From Flammeovirgaceae bacterium UBA1842 (GTDB lineage: Bacteria; Bacteroidota; Bacteroidia; Cytophagales; Cyclobacteriaceae): 64,000 nt of DNA. The stretch is taken from positions 1-64,000 of the forward strand of contig DDIU01000017.1 of assembly GCA_002338655.1 (NCBI GenBank). The letters are read 5' to 3'. The notes beneath the pieces were generated by a model. The model ran no database searches. It was given only the letters and a program-made list of their open reading frames with translations, and was not told the DNA's origin. Below are positions 7,343 to 16,430 of this stretch, in pieces. Position 1 is the first letter of the stretch. Each line of letters starts with the position of its first letter. The position numbers were made by a program, and so were the translations under genes.

Positions 7343-8608
7343 TTGAAAATTAAGAAAAGAAGAAAATTAGTTACCTACCTAAATATACTTGATCAGCCAC
7401 TCAAGTTCAATCCATTTGTATTTAGCCGTACTTTTTTGATATGGGCACTTTTGGGTTTACTGGGCGGATTAATGGCTGGTGGATATTGGATTGTGCTACA
7501 ATTTATAACAGAAAAAATGGCCTTTTTTGATGGCTGGCAAGTGATCCCTACCATGGCAATAGCTGGACTTTTGGCGGGTCTTATCATTCATTATTTTGGT
7601 GATCCAGGCGAGATCAACCTAATTGTCAACAACATCCGATTTAACAAAGGGAAATTAGACCCTAAAAATAACACTTCCATGATATTATCCTCGTTGCTTT
7701 GTATTGGGTCGGGTGGAAGTCTTGGCCCCGAGGGGCCACTGGTACAAGTCACAGGATCTGCAGGTAGTTGGTTGGGAAAAGTATTGAGGCTTAAAGGCGA
7801 AGAACTTCGTTCACTGAGTATTGCCGGAATGGCCTCAGGCTTCACAGCTCTGTTCGGTGCCCCCCTTGGCGGAAGCTTGTTCTCTTTGGAGATACTCCAT
7901 CATAAACATGCTGTTGAATACTACAAGGCCATCGTGCCTGCACTCGTAGCCAGCTGTTTTAGTTATGTCATTTTTGCCTTCATTATTCATATAGGGTTAG
8001 AACCCATGTGGAGTCTACCAAATTATGACATGAACAATAAGTATGATTTCGCTTATGCTATATTTTTTGCTTTATTAGCCACCATCCTCGGCTGGGCATT
8101 CATATATATCACTAAATTCTTCAAAACCCTGTTTGCCAAGATAAAATCCCCTATCTACATAAAGACATTGATTGGTGGGGTCATTCTCGGCATTATCTCC
8201 TACTATTATCCAATTACAAGGTATTTTAGTCACTATGAAATAAGTCATCTACTAGCCAGCAACGCTACCATGGGTTTACTGGCCGCCATTATCGGAGCGA
8301 AGATTTTGGCCATTTCTATCACAGTAACCTCTGGATGGCGGGGCGGTTTTATAATACCCCTGTTTTTTCTCGGGGCTGACCTAGGCCTTTTTATACATCA
8401 ATTTGTCCCTTCCATTAGCTTACCCCTCACTGTGGTTAGCTGCATGGCAGCAATAAATGCATGTGTTACCCGAACCCCTATGAGTACCACAATTTTACTG
8501 TCAACACTGACAGGTTTTGCGTATTTTATCCCCATATTATTTGCTAGTTTAACGGGATATTTTCTTGCACCCAGAATTCCATTTATTTCGTCACAAGGGG
8601 ATAAGTAG
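7343..8608 (+). CDS. ClC family chloride channel or H+/Cl- antiporter
   Basis: The 421-residue membrane protein contains the ClC signatures: GSGGS at residues 122-126, GPEGP with the gating Glu at residue 130, and GAPLGGSLFSLE. The external gating Glu suggests proton-coupled exchange instead of a pure channel, but the proton Glu on the inner side could not be placed. There is no C-terminal CBS pair. The only usable start is a TTG at 7343, which gives a short basic N terminus; no ATG precedes the first helix in frame. The gene stands alone on its strand. Confidence 0.88.
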   Translation: MKIKKRRKLVTYLNILDQPLKFNPFVFSRTFLIWALLGLLGGLMAGGYWIVLQFITEKMAFFDGWQVIPTMAIAGLLAGLIIHYFGDPGEINLIVNNIRFNKGKLDPKNNTSMILSSLLCIGSGGSLGPEGPLVQVTGSAGSWLGKVLRLKGEELRSLSIAGMASGFTALFGAPLGGSLFSLEILHHKHAVEYYKAIVPALVASCFSYVIFAFIIHIGLEPMWSLPNYDMNNKYDFAYAIFFALLATILGWAFIYITKFFKTLFAKIKSPIYIKTLIGGVILGIISYYYPITRYFSHYEISHLLASNATMGLLAAIIGAKILAISITVTSGWRGGFIIPLFFLGADLGLFIHQFVPSISLPLTVVSCMAAINACVTRTPMSTTILLSTLTGFAYFIPILFASLTGYFLAPRIPFISSQGDK

Positions 8609-8697
8609 CAAGAGTGTTTGTCGCAATCAGCCTCTTACATTGTCGTATTTACCTATATCAAAGAAATCGCTTGGATTGTATTTTTGTATAATACAAA

Positions 8698-8862
8698 ACC
8701 ACCAAAGTACTTATTGCAATTGATGTTGATTTGCGTGAAGAAGTGAATCAAATGATTGTAAAAGCCGTAAAAGCAGGAGGTAGTACCTATTCAGAGCCCC
8801 AAGATCATGGCTGGATGTAACAACATGCGTTTGCAGATCTTGATGGTCATCAATTTATATGA
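8698..8862 (+). pseudogene. Decayed VOC/glyoxalase gene fragment
   Basis: Reading from 8698 gives KVLIAIDVDLREEVNQM, then VKAGGSTYSEPQDHGWM, an in-frame TAA at 8818-8820, then QHAFADLDGHQFI and a TGA at 8860-8862. This matches the C-terminal half of the common PhnB-like VOC proteins (REEVD, AGGTTYREPQDHGWMYGHSF, DLDGHQWE). The N-terminal half is missing and the Tyr codon of GWMY has become a stop, so the gene is dead. Confidence 0.8.
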
Positions 8863-8887
8863 ATGATAATGCACTAAAGGAATATAT

Positions 8888-9100
8888 ATGGTAGAAGTCT
8901 TTGTTTCAGATGTCAATTCTACAGTAAAGGCCAAAGAAATTGTAGCACTCCTGCACAAGCACTTTAATGGTTATCAGGTGAACTTCGACCTTGATGACTG
9001 TGATAATATACTAAGGGTAATGAGCGTAAATACCATAAATACAAAATCACTTATTGATTTTTTAGCATGCCATGATGTTAAAATAGAACCCTTGAATTGA
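8888..9100 (+). CDS. Small conserved HMA-like fold protein, function unknown
   Basis: The 70-residue protein has a beta-alpha-beta-beta-alpha-beta type pattern: MVEVFVSDV, a helix AKEIVALLHKHF, YQVNFDLDD, NILRVMSV and a C-terminal helix and strand. Similar small proteins with the FDLDDCDNILRV block occur in Bacteroidota and are annotated as hypothetical. The layout resembles heavy-metal-associated domains, but the CxxC metal motif is absent. The function is unknown. It lies 25 bases after the decayed VOC gene. Confidence 0.6.
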   Translation: MVEVFVSDVNSTVKAKEIVALLHKHFNGYQVNFDLDDCDNILRVMSVNTINTKSLIDFLACHDVKIEPLN

Positions 9101-9149
9101 TTTAGCTGAGATCAGAAAAATATTATTTTGATCGTTTAAAATATGCAAT

Positions 9150-9184
9150 AAAAAAGGCCGGAGATTTCTCTTCGGCCCTTTTCG
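9150..9184 (-). terminator. Intrinsic terminator of the M4 metalloprotease gene
   Basis: Read on the minus strand, a GGCCG/CGGCC stem extended by A/T pairs, with a 12-base loop and one bulge, is followed by a run of T residues. It begins about 20 bases after the stop codon of the protease gene. Confidence 0.8.
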
Positions 9185-9205
9185 GTTCTGGTTTAAGGTT
9201 TATCT

Positions 9206-12200
9206 TTATTGCTTGATCACTTTTTGAACCACCACATTTTGGCCATCAGTTACCTTCAAAAAGTAAAATCCAGCTCTTAATTCATGGATATCAATTGTGC
9301 CCTGATTTCCAGACAATGTTCCTGCTTTCCATACTTTACCCGCAGCATTCACAATTGAGTAGTTGGCCGCGCCCATTTTTCCAGTGAATAGGTTCAGTAT
9401 TCCATTCGAAGGATTTGGGTAAACACTGAATCCATCAGGTCTTACACCTTCAGAGGTCACTACTCCAGCAGCAGTAAATCCATTCATGCTTGCTCCACCT
9501 ACACAGAAGTTGGTGGTCTGGCTAGAAGCAAATGAGCTACCCGAAGCCAATACAGTAGTACCCGCTTTCAATGTATAGGAACCGTTTCCATAAGAACAGC
9601 ATATACCATCTCCATAAGTATCAGATATTACGAAATCATAACATCCATCAGGAAGGGTAACATTTACATTAATTGTAGAGCCATCTGGCTGAGAACCATA
9701 AGTCCCTCCAGAAGCAACCACTGTGCTACCACTCTTTATTTGCCAGCTAGTTTCTTCAGGATAATTATCAAATGTTAATGTAAGTGTCACATCAGTTGAT
9801 CCTGATCCACCACCAGTAGTCATTGCCAAATCATCAAGGGCCATATCGCCTGTGTAGCTTGAGCCCGTTGTACCAACGTATCTCAATTTAACAGGAGCAC
9901 CAGCATAAGCTGAAAGATCAACATTGGCACTTAACCAGCTGTTGCCTTTATTCCCAGTCATTGTCCATACTGTTGACCAAGTACTGCCATTAGTAGTAGC
10001 CTGTAGGGAAAGTGTTCCCATTGAAGCTCCATACATGTGATATTTAAATGTAAAGTTGGCACCCGTTTCTCCGGTTAAATCGAAGCAAGGACTTTCTATC
10101 ATCGTTGTTTTTGATGGGTAATTTGGACTAGAAGCTTCTACATAGATATAGTATGATCCTTGTGACGCAGCTGAAGGTCCAGTACTGCTCGATGGTGTAG
10201 AACCTGATCTACGTGACCAATCTAAGTCATCACCACTAGCCTGAGTCCATGCGCCAAAACCAGATTCGAAACCCTCTGAATAGGGAGCAGTTACAGTAGA
10301 AGAACAAGACATTCCAGCACTCTGAGTGGTAACATTCAATGAAGCAGCGCCAGATAGATTTCCGGCTGCATCCTTAGCCTTAACAGTAATGGCATAAGTA
10401 GTACCCGCACTAAGTCCAGTCAGTGCATAGGTTGTTCCTGTTGAAGAACCATCTAGCACTCCTGCTTTATAAACGTTATAACCCGTAACACCTACATTAT
10501 CAGTTGAGGCTGTCCAGCTCAAACTGGCAGAGGTTTGAGTAATACTAGAAGCAGAAAGATTGGTAGGCGTAGTCGGGGCTTGAGTATCTCCTGTAGAAGC
10601 ACCAATATTAATGGCATAGTCTTCCACTTCACCATAACTGAAGGATTCACATGCTGTTGGTATTCCATTATATTTCATAGAAACCCGCATTCTGGTAACA
10701 CCATCAGCGGCTGAGGATGGAACAGTAAAGCTTCCGCTCACTGGTGTTGTCTGCGAAGCTGCTTTTGTCCAAACTTGCTCACCTGCGTCAGAGAAATCAC
10801 CATCTTGATTATAGTCAATCCACACACTGTAGCCTTCGTTGTATTTAGAACCTGTCCATGTTGGGGTAATGGTAATGGTGGCTGAAGCACCTTTAGTTAA
10901 ATCAGTGGAAATTGAAGTGTAATCACCATATCCACCCGCACTTCCACTTGTAGCGTTATTAATGCTACCAAGCTGAACCCTTCCAATATATTCATCAGAA
11001 ACGCTATTACCATTTGAAGCACAGTAAGAAATTTCACCATATTTCGATCCAATCCCCACAGCGTTCCAAGCATTTTGTGTGGCAATAGCCTCCGCTGAAC
11101 CTGCACCATATAAATCTACAGCTGCTTGAATACCATAGGATTGTGCATCTGCATAAGTAGAATTGGAAGAAAGGTAAACGGTTTCCAATCTATAGGCTAC
11201 AGCAGCAGCTTTATTGATTCCAATACCGGTTACACTATAACTTGTACCAATATCATTAGTGCCTGTTTTACCAACTGATAGAATATAAAACCAGTGATTA
11301 AGAACACCACTATTGGTGTGTACACCCCCATTGTCAGCTGTTCCACTATACCAATTGGTACCTTTATAAGTGTCAGGCTGTCCTGCTGCCTTAGGGTTTT
11401 CCAATGAACGTACAACCGTTCCCAGGTCTTCACCAAGTACCCAAGTGTTTTTTTCGGGAGCTGCGAAATATTCAACAGAAGCTGCCCATATATCACTAAA
11501 GCCCTCGTTCATAGCACCTGATTCATTGGAGTAAACAAGGTTGGCACTGTTTGAACAAACTGCATGGCCAATCTCGTGTGCCGCAATGTCCAATGTAGTT
11601 AATGGATCAAGGCTGGTACCATCACCATAGGTCATACGGCTTCCATCCCAGAATGCATTATCATTATTTGGATATCCATATTCAACGAGATCAAAATGCA
11701 CGTAACTCTTTATTTTTGCTCCGGCATTGTCATAGCTATTTCTATTGAAAGTGGTAAAGAAATAATCATAGGTCATTTCCGCTCCAAAATGGGCATCTAA
11801 TGCGGCATTATCTTTATTGGTGTTGTTCCATTCTCCGGCTGTCCAGTTATTGTCATTGTCAACAAAGTCAACAGCACTGTTATAATTTATACCCATGTTC
11901 ATGTCATAGGTTTCTATACCTAACCCACGGCTATAATCTCTCAGTCTATAACTACCAGAGTAGCTATCTGCGTGAATTGATCTGCTGCCACTATATCTTG
12001 TCGCTGCCGTACCTACAGCATCAGCGTGATAAATTAGGGCATTTTTTAAAAGTACTTTACCGTTGTTTGCATCAACATAAACGTTGGCTCTACTTAGAGG
12101 CTTTACTGCATAAATATCAAATTTATAAGCTAACCTTCCTTCAACAATTACTAATTCGCCCTGTGGCTTTTTATAGTCAATCATTTTAGCTTCCTGCTCA

Positions 12201-12664
12201 TCCTGCCATAGATATTTGGAGGCACCAATGTCGCTAATCGCTTTATTTAATGCTTCATCTCTAGAAATTGAGGGATCAATACTCAAATTTTCAATCTTTT
12301 TATAGTCCCCATTCATTGATTCAACCCGTCCATTTTTTGAATGAACTAGGTAAGTACCGAACTCTACTTTTACTCCTTTATAGTATTGTTGGTACCTGTC
12401 ATGAACATAGCCAAGTTTGTCAGCGGAGGTTTGACTTACTTTAAGCTCATCATCTTTTTTGGTTTCCAGATAGGTCTTGAATACCTGCTGAACTTCAGAC
12501 ACCGAAGCTGGGTCTTGCTCGGTATCAAACTTAATTTGCTTATAAACTCCAGACTCACTTCTTTGTGACGACTGGATTTTGCCAATTTTCTGAGCCATGA
12601 GGCTTGGCGTGCTAAAAATCAATAATAGCGATAGTAAATATCGCCAGTTGTAGAAATACTTCAT
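9206..12664 (-). CDS. Secreted M4 (thermolysin-like) metalloprotease with GEVED, FN3 and T9SS sorting domains
   Basis: The 1152-residue protein has a signal peptide (1-25), an FTP/PepSY-type propeptide (about 45-205) and a thermolysin-like catalytic domain (about 215-545). The zinc motif HEIGH lies near 362-366, with the third ligand Glu in NEGFSDIW and the catalytic His in GGVHTNSGV. These are followed by a GEVED domain (about 550-690, ending YGEVEDYAINI), a fibronectin type III domain (695-785), a MAM/jelly-roll-like domain (790-950), a beta domain with YGDGICC (955-1055) and a T9SS type A sorting domain (about 1078-1152, starting VYPNPSNG). It should be exported by Sec, then by the T9SS, and act outside the cell on proteins. 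It has its own terminator. A CCAAACCAAACCAA-type repeat lies directly before the ATG on the coding strand. Confidence 0.95.
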   Translation of the reverse strand: MKYFYNWRYLLSLLLIFSTPSLMAQKIGKIQSSQRSESGVYKQIKFDTEQDPASVSEVQQVFKTYLETKKDDELKVSQTSADKLGYVHDRYQQYYKGVKVEFGTYLVHSKNGRVESMNGDYKKIENLSIDPSISRDEALNKAISDIGASKYLWQDEQEAKMIDYKKPQGELVIVEGRLAYKFDIYAVKPLSRANVYVDANNGKVLLKNALIYHADAVGTAATRYSGSRSIHADSYSGSYRLRDYSRGLGIETYDMNMGINYNSAVDFVDNDNNWTAGEWNNTNKDNAALDAHFGAEMTYDYFFTTFNRNSYDNAGAKIKSYVHFDLVEYGYPNNDNAFWDGSRMTYGDGTSLDPLTTLDIAAHEIGHAVCSNSANLVYSNESGAMNEGFSDIWAASVEYFAAPEKNTWVLGEDLGTVVRSLENPKAAGQPDTYKGTNWYSGTADNGGVHTNSGVLNHWFYILSVGKTGTNDIGTSYSVTGIGINKAAAVAYRLETVYLSSNSTYADAQSYGIQAAVDLYGAGSAEAIATQNAWNAVGIGSKYGEISYCASNGNSVSDEYIGRVQLGSINNATSGSAGGYGDYTSISTDLTKGASATITITPTWTGSKYNEGYSVWIDYNQDGDFSDAGEQVWTKAASQTTPVSGSFTVPSSAADGVTRMRVSMKYNGIPTACESFSYGEVEDYAINIGASTGDTQAPTTPTNLSASSITQTSASLSWTASTDNVGVTGYNVYKAGVLDGSSTGTTYALTGLSAGTTYAITVKAKDAAGNLSGAASLNVTTQSAGMSCSSTVTAPYSEGFESGFGAWTQASGDDLDWSRRSGSTPSSSTGPSAASQGSYYIYVEASSPNYPSKTTMIESPCFDLTGETGANFTFKYHMYGASMGTLSLQATTNGSTWSTVWTMTGNKGNSWLSANVDLSAYAGAPVKLRYVGTTGSSYTGDMALDDLAMTTGGGSGSTDVTLTLTFDNYPEETSWQIKSGSTVVASGGTYGSQPDGSTINVNVTLPDGCYDFVISDTYGDGICCSYGNGSYTLKAGTTVLASGSSFASSQTTNFCVGGASMNGFTAAGVVTSEGVRPDGFSVYPNPSNGILNLFTGKMGAANYSIVNAAGKVWKAGTLSGNQGTIDIHELRAGFYFLKVTDGQNVVVQKVIKQ

Positions 12665-13105
12665 TTGGTTTGGTTTGGTTAAAAATAATTATCGCAATGT
12701 AGGTAATCTCAATTGGCCATGATATTTTTATTTGGCAATTTCCACATGATGTAAGTTATTATATCAGATCATGCCATGTTGACAAAATATAATTCTGATA
12801 ATATGAATGTTAAACCTAAAAATGAGTGAGTTATGATCTAACTGCTCTAAATGGAATTGTATTTTTAAGTGATTTACTAAGTAAGTTTTTTTCCAAAAGT
12901 TTAAAAAGAGCCGTAAAATGGGGGATGTTTTGTCTGGAAAGTAATGAAAACGTATTTATCGATGTAATATTTCATACAAAAATTAAATATAGATTATTCC
13001 AAGATGTCACTATCAGTACAATATCGCTTATAAATAATAGGCCATTAATGGTTTTTTAAGGGAACTTATTAAACTTACACGTAACCGATCAATCAAAAAA
13101 AAAAT
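12665..13105. other. Gene-free stretch between divergent genes
   Basis: This stretch of 441 bases is A+T rich and holds the leader of the protease gene. A GTG-started frame of 77 codons at 12826-13059 shows no recognisable family and no supporting signal, so I do not call it. I see no repeat, RNA gene or clear promoter. Confidence 0.5.
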
Positions 13106-13312
13106 ATGGCATGTATAGATGTAATTAACCATGAGCAATCCACTGGCCGATTACGGGAGATTTACACTGGCCTTCAACAATCCAGAGGAAAGCTCGCCAA
13201 TGTACACACCATAAAAAGTATGGTAATTGCCTATTTTAACTTCGTCAATAGAATAGTGCTTATCTTAGATGTTAACTTAGAGGACGATTCAGGAATGGGT
13301 AACAAGTATTAA
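13106..13312 (+). pseudogene. Truncated carboxymuconolactone decarboxylase/AhpD-like gene
   Basis: The first 38 or so residues (DVINHEQSTGRLREIY, then RGKLANVHTIKS) match the N terminus of peroxidase-related AhpD-like proteins (for example KLKEIYDDL and RGKLAEVHKIQSL). After that the sequence loses the family pattern. The catalytic CxxC region is missing and the frame ends at 68 residues instead of about 180. I read it as a 5' remnant left by a deletion. It lies 15 bases upstream of the SDR gene. Confidence 0.6.
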
Positions 13313-13327
13313 AAAGTAAATTTTACA

Positions 13328-14026
13328 ATGAAGAAAACAGCAATCATAACCGGGGCAGGAGGAAATTTAGGACAGGCATCTGTGAAACAGTTTATCAAAG
13401 CGGGCTATCGGGTTATAGCCACAGTATCGCCCGGCAAGTCTTTGGGCTATGATGTTGAAGGGGAAATAATAGTCAAGGAATTGGACTTATCCGATGATAC
13501 TAGTGTGCTCAATTTTGTCAATGAGCTTTCTAAAGAAAATTATACGATAGATGCGGCTCTCTTACTAGTCGGTGGATTTGCTCCCGGCAATATTGCTAAA
13601 ACTGATTCAGAACAGATCAAAAAAATGATGACCCTGAACTTCTATACGACCTTTACTTTAGCCAAGCAACTGTTTTTGAAAATGAATGGGCAGGAGCAAC
13701 CTGGCAGAATATTATTGGTGGGCAGTCGACCTGCAATTATTCCAAAAGAAGGAAAGAATGCTGTAGCTTATGCTCTTTCAAAGTCACTGATGTTTACCCT
13801 CGCTGATCTTCTGAATGCAGAAAGTAACTCAAAAAAAGTAGTTACCAACGTGATAGTACCTGGCACCATAGATACAGAAGCCAATCGAAAAGCCATGCCC
13901 AATGCCGATTTTGATGATTGGGTCACCCCAGAAGAAATTGCTGATAACATGCTCTGGCTTTGCTCTGATCGTGCCGTTTCATTACGGAATACGACATTGA
14001 AAATTTATGGTGATCTTAAAAATTGA
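13328..14026 (+). CDS. Short-chain dehydrogenase/reductase (SDR)
   Basis: The 232-residue protein is a classical SDR. It has the cofactor motif TGAGGNLG (residues 8-15), an NAG-like LLLVGGF, and the catalytic triad Ser133, Tyr148 and Lys152 (YALSK). The basic residue pattern that decides NAD or NADP is not clear. The substrate is unknown. The gene faces the glycosyltransferase operon, with five bases between the two stop codons, and there is no obvious hairpin between them. Confidence 0.88.
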   Translation: MKKTAIITGAGGNLGQASVKQFIKAGYRVIATVSPGKSLGYDVEGEIIVKELDLSDDTSVLNFVNELSKENYTIDAALLLVGGFAPGNIAKTDSEQIKKMMTLNFYTTFTLAKQLFLKMNGQEQPGRILLVGSRPAIIPKEGKNAVAYALSKSLMFTLADLLNAESNSKKVVTNVIVPGTIDTEANRKAMPNADFDDWVTPEEIADNMLWLCSDRAVSLRNTTLKIYGDLKN

Positions 14027-14031
14027 CCGTT

Positions 14032-14622
14032 TCAATATAGATCTGTACCTTTTAAATCTTCCAATTCATCAATATCATTGAGTAAAGCAGTCTTCGCCCA
14101 ACTAAATTTCTCCCTTTCAATTAACGCTACAGTCTCATTAAAAACATTTGGAGTACTCCATTTTGAAATTTGAAATATAGCTTTAGAGGGTGATTTCATG
14201 CCAATCAAATAATACCCACCATCCTTTGCCGGCCCAATAACCACATCATTGCTTTTAAGCTTTTCAAACCCGCTGGCAATAATCCCGCTGGTTAACTCAT
14301 AAATATCAGTTCCAATCAATACAACCGATTTGTATCCAGCTTGAAGCCCATCATTAATGGCATTATGCATTTTCTCACCGAGATCATGGCCTTTTTGTAC
14401 TTTCTTTTTATAAATCTCATTGTCCCAATTATCCTCCGTGTCCACATGCCCAGAATAGTAAACAGTTTTGTCACAGTCAAGGTCTTTAGTGATGCGCTGA
14501 ATGTGGCTCAGCAGTTTGTAGTAAATAGCAAGCGCCATTTCATCCCCCAGTGTTTTGGCCAGGCGGGTTTTTGTCTTACCCAATTCGGGGTTTCTTGCAA
14601 AAATAATCAGCAGATTACTCAT
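14032..14622 (-). CDS. DUF2064 / TIGR04282 family glycosyltransferase-like protein
   Basis: From the ATG at 14622 the product has 196 residues and starts MSNLLIIFARNPELGKTKTRL, the family N terminus with the nucleotide-binding PGKxKTRL-like motif. IGTDIYEL and GPAKDGGYYLIGM supply the GT-A style Asp and the conserved DGGYYLIG block. A longer frame opening at 14703 is open but adds a segment not found in the family. The start overlaps the end of the rhodanese gene by 8 bases. Members have been linked to arsenosugar synthesis in some genomes. No arsenic gene is present here, so a role in the neighbouring glycolipid or glycan pathway is more plausible. Confidence 0.85.
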   Translation of the reverse strand: MSNLLIIFARNPELGKTKTRLAKTLGDEMALAIYYKLLSHIQRITKDLDCDKTVYYSGHVDTEDNWDNEIYKKKVQKGHDLGEKMHNAINDGLQAGYKSVVLIGTDIYELTSGIIASGFEKLKSNDVVIGPAKDGGYYLIGMKSPSKAIFQISKWSTPNVFNETVALIEREKFSWAKTALLNDIDELEDLKGTDLY

Positions 14623-15124
14623 AGACCTTAATGCCTTTATAAAGCCACTTCGACCAGTTTTTATTGTAAGTATGTACACTGTCAGTAACCACATTTTGTC
14701 CATCTACCACCTCATGTCCGTTATTCTTCCAGTCAAATATTCCTCCGTATAAATTGAGCACATTGGTATAACCCATCTCCTTCAACTTCTCCCCTATTTT
14801 TTCACTCCTGTAGCCTATAGAGCAGTAGACAACCACCTCCTCGTCCTTATCTATTCCATTTACCATGTCTGGAGAAAACGAATCATAATCAACGAATTTC
14901 GCCCCCTTAATATGACTTACTTCATATTCCTCAATCGATCGGGCATCTATCAAAACCGGTTGCCTATTGCTGCTTAACATTGTTGAAAGGCTATCCTGAT
15001 GTATCAATGGAATATTACCGCTGATAATAGAATTCACTCTGCTATTAAAGTCTGTTTGTCCCATACACATCGAAAATAATAATGTAAATAAAACCGAACA
15101 ACGGCTAAATATCTTGATATTCAT
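14615..15124 (-). CDS. Secreted single-domain rhodanese-like protein
   Basis: From the ATG at 15124 the product has 169 residues with a signal peptide (IKIFSRCSVLFTLLFSMCMG). The rhodanese domain contains the CH2A-like IDARSIEEYEVSHIKGA and an active-site loop YCSIGYRS with the catalytic Cys. The Cys suggests sulfur transfer or disulfide chemistry in the periplasm. An in-frame ATG at 15157 would give 180 residues, but the shorter form has a better signal peptide. Its start lies inside the end of the mannosyltransferase-like gene (20-base overlap). Why a rhodanese sits inside a glycosyltransferase operon is unclear. Confidence 0.82.
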   Translation of the reverse strand: MNIKIFSRCSVLFTLLFSMCMGQTDFNSRVNSIISGNIPLIHQDSLSTMLSSNRQPVLIDARSIEEYEVSHIKGAKFVDYDSFSPDMVNGIDKDEEVVVYCSIGYRSEKIGEKLKEMGYTNVLNLYGGIFDWKNNGHEVVDGQNVVTDSVHTYNKNWSKWLYKGIKVYE

Positions 15125-16430
15125 TCCTTCTTGATTTAATATTTTTAAAAACTTCAAATCCTGCCATTGATATTACTAACGAATATTCAATAAATGTAAT
15201 GGTCAAGTTCTCTTCAAATCCAGTGGCAGTATACCCAACATACGAAAAGAACACTAAAAAGGACCACAACACAACAAACCTATATTGTGTAAATACGGAT
15301 AATGCTAAAATTGTGGTTATGTACCATGGATGAACGGTGGTGGCCAATGCAAGATAAATCACCATCACCCACATCATTGGATTAGCTATGTTTTGTTTCC
15401 CATTATGCGATATACTCTTAATTAATACCAGTACAAACGTAGCTAATGCCAGATATATACCGGCAGTACCGATTATGTTATAGCCTTTTTGCCAAAACCC
15501 GATTTCCCTTATTATATAATATACACTGGCATTGAATTCAAATTTTTGAAAATACAATCCTATACTACTTGACATCCCTTTTATCAGGTCATAATCAATT
15601 AAAGGAAGAAACAATAGCAAAATGAAAACCCCTGTCAACAGACTAAACAACAATACTTGTTTGATTGAAAGTCGCTTTATCAAAAGGGGTATAAATATTA
15701 GTGGTATTAATTTACTGGCCACGCTCATTGCCAAGAACAATGCTGCTTTTACAATGTTCACTCTACTTATATAATAGATAAACAACATCACGAAGAAGAT
15801 CATGAATGCCTCAAAGTGTAGGTTTCCTGTCAGTTCTAGTATCACTAACGGATTAAGTGCGTAAAGAAATACCCGCTCTCTTGGTAGATTATATCGTTTC
15901 AATAATTTAAGCATAACCCAAATGGTACCTAGCTCAGCACCAATAATCATTGCTCTTATGGTAATTGCACTTATAGTCACCGAATCCGTAAAGACCGTTG
16001 ATATCCAAAAAATGAATTGAGCCAATGGCGGATAGATTGTAAAATAATCGGGTGAGTTCAACTTATCGTATAATTGCTGATCTATTCCCGGAATGCCCAT
16101 TCCTAAATAATGGCTTGGCAGTTCTGCAAACGGGTGAATACCCGCTCCCACCAATTTTCCATCCCATACAAAACGATAAATATCATCGGATAAATTGGGG
16201 AAGGCTACCAATAAGAGTAGTCTCAGCACTATCCCCCCAACTAATAATAGGTTGAATTTTTGGTCAGTTAATTTCCGGGTAATCAGAAATACATAAACCA
16301 AGAACAACGCCACATAGGCACTCATCAGGGGAATGGATTGATGCCTTTCTAAAAAATAAGCAATGAAAATATAAAGGCCTGCAGAAATGAGCAAGCTCGT
16401 AAAGATCAGCCTGTTATTATCCTTTAGCAT
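15105..16430 (-). CDS. GT-C fold polyprenyl-phosphate-sugar-dependent glycosyltransferase
   Basis: The 441-residue protein has about 11-12 membrane helices. After the third or fourth helix comes SDDIYRFVWDGKLVGAGIHPF, the acidic-pair loop typical of GT-C enzymes such as GT87 and mannosyltransferases that use lipid-linked sugar donors. It should add a sugar on the outer face of the inner membrane. It overlaps the upstream GT2 gene by 14 bases. The sugar is unknown; the DPM-like gene in the same operon could make its donor. Confidence 0.78.
   Translation of the reverse strand: MLKDNNRLIFTSLLISAGLYIFIAYFLERHQSIPLMSAYVALFLVYVFLITRKLTDQKFNLLLVGGIVLRLLLLVAFPNLSDDIYRFVWDGKLVGAGIHPFAELPSHYLGMGIPGIDQQLYDKLNSPDYFTIYPPLAQFIFWISTVFTDSVTISAITIRAMIIGAELGTIWVMLKLLKRYNLPRERVFLYALNPLVILELTGNLHFEAFMIFFVMLFIYYISRVNIVKAALFLAMSVASKLIPLIFIPLLIKRLSIKQVLLFSLLTGVFILLLFLPLIDYDLIKGMSSSIGLYFQKFEFNASVYYIIREIGFWQKGYNIIGTAGIYLALATFVLVLIKSISHNGKQNIANPMMWVMVIYLALATTVHPWYITTILALSVFTQYRFVVLWSFLVFFSYVGYTATGFEENLTITFIEYSLVISMAGFEVFKNIKSRRNEYQDI

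Noticed and set aside
8641..8690. Possible promoter or tRNA before the dead VOC gene
   Set aside because: No cloverleaf or conserved boxes could be drawn.
12826..13059. 77-codon frame with a GTG start
   Set aside because: No recognised family or ribosome-binding signal, and the composition fits non-coding A+T-rich DNA.
14032..14622. Arsenosugar biosynthesis role for the DUF2064 protein
   Set aside because: The family name suggests it, but no arsenic methyltransferase, radical SAM or arsenic resistance gene is in the window.
14623..14703. N-terminal extension of the DUF2064 gene
   Set aside because: It overlaps the rhodanese gene and lacks similarity to the family, which starts at the Met encoded at 14622.
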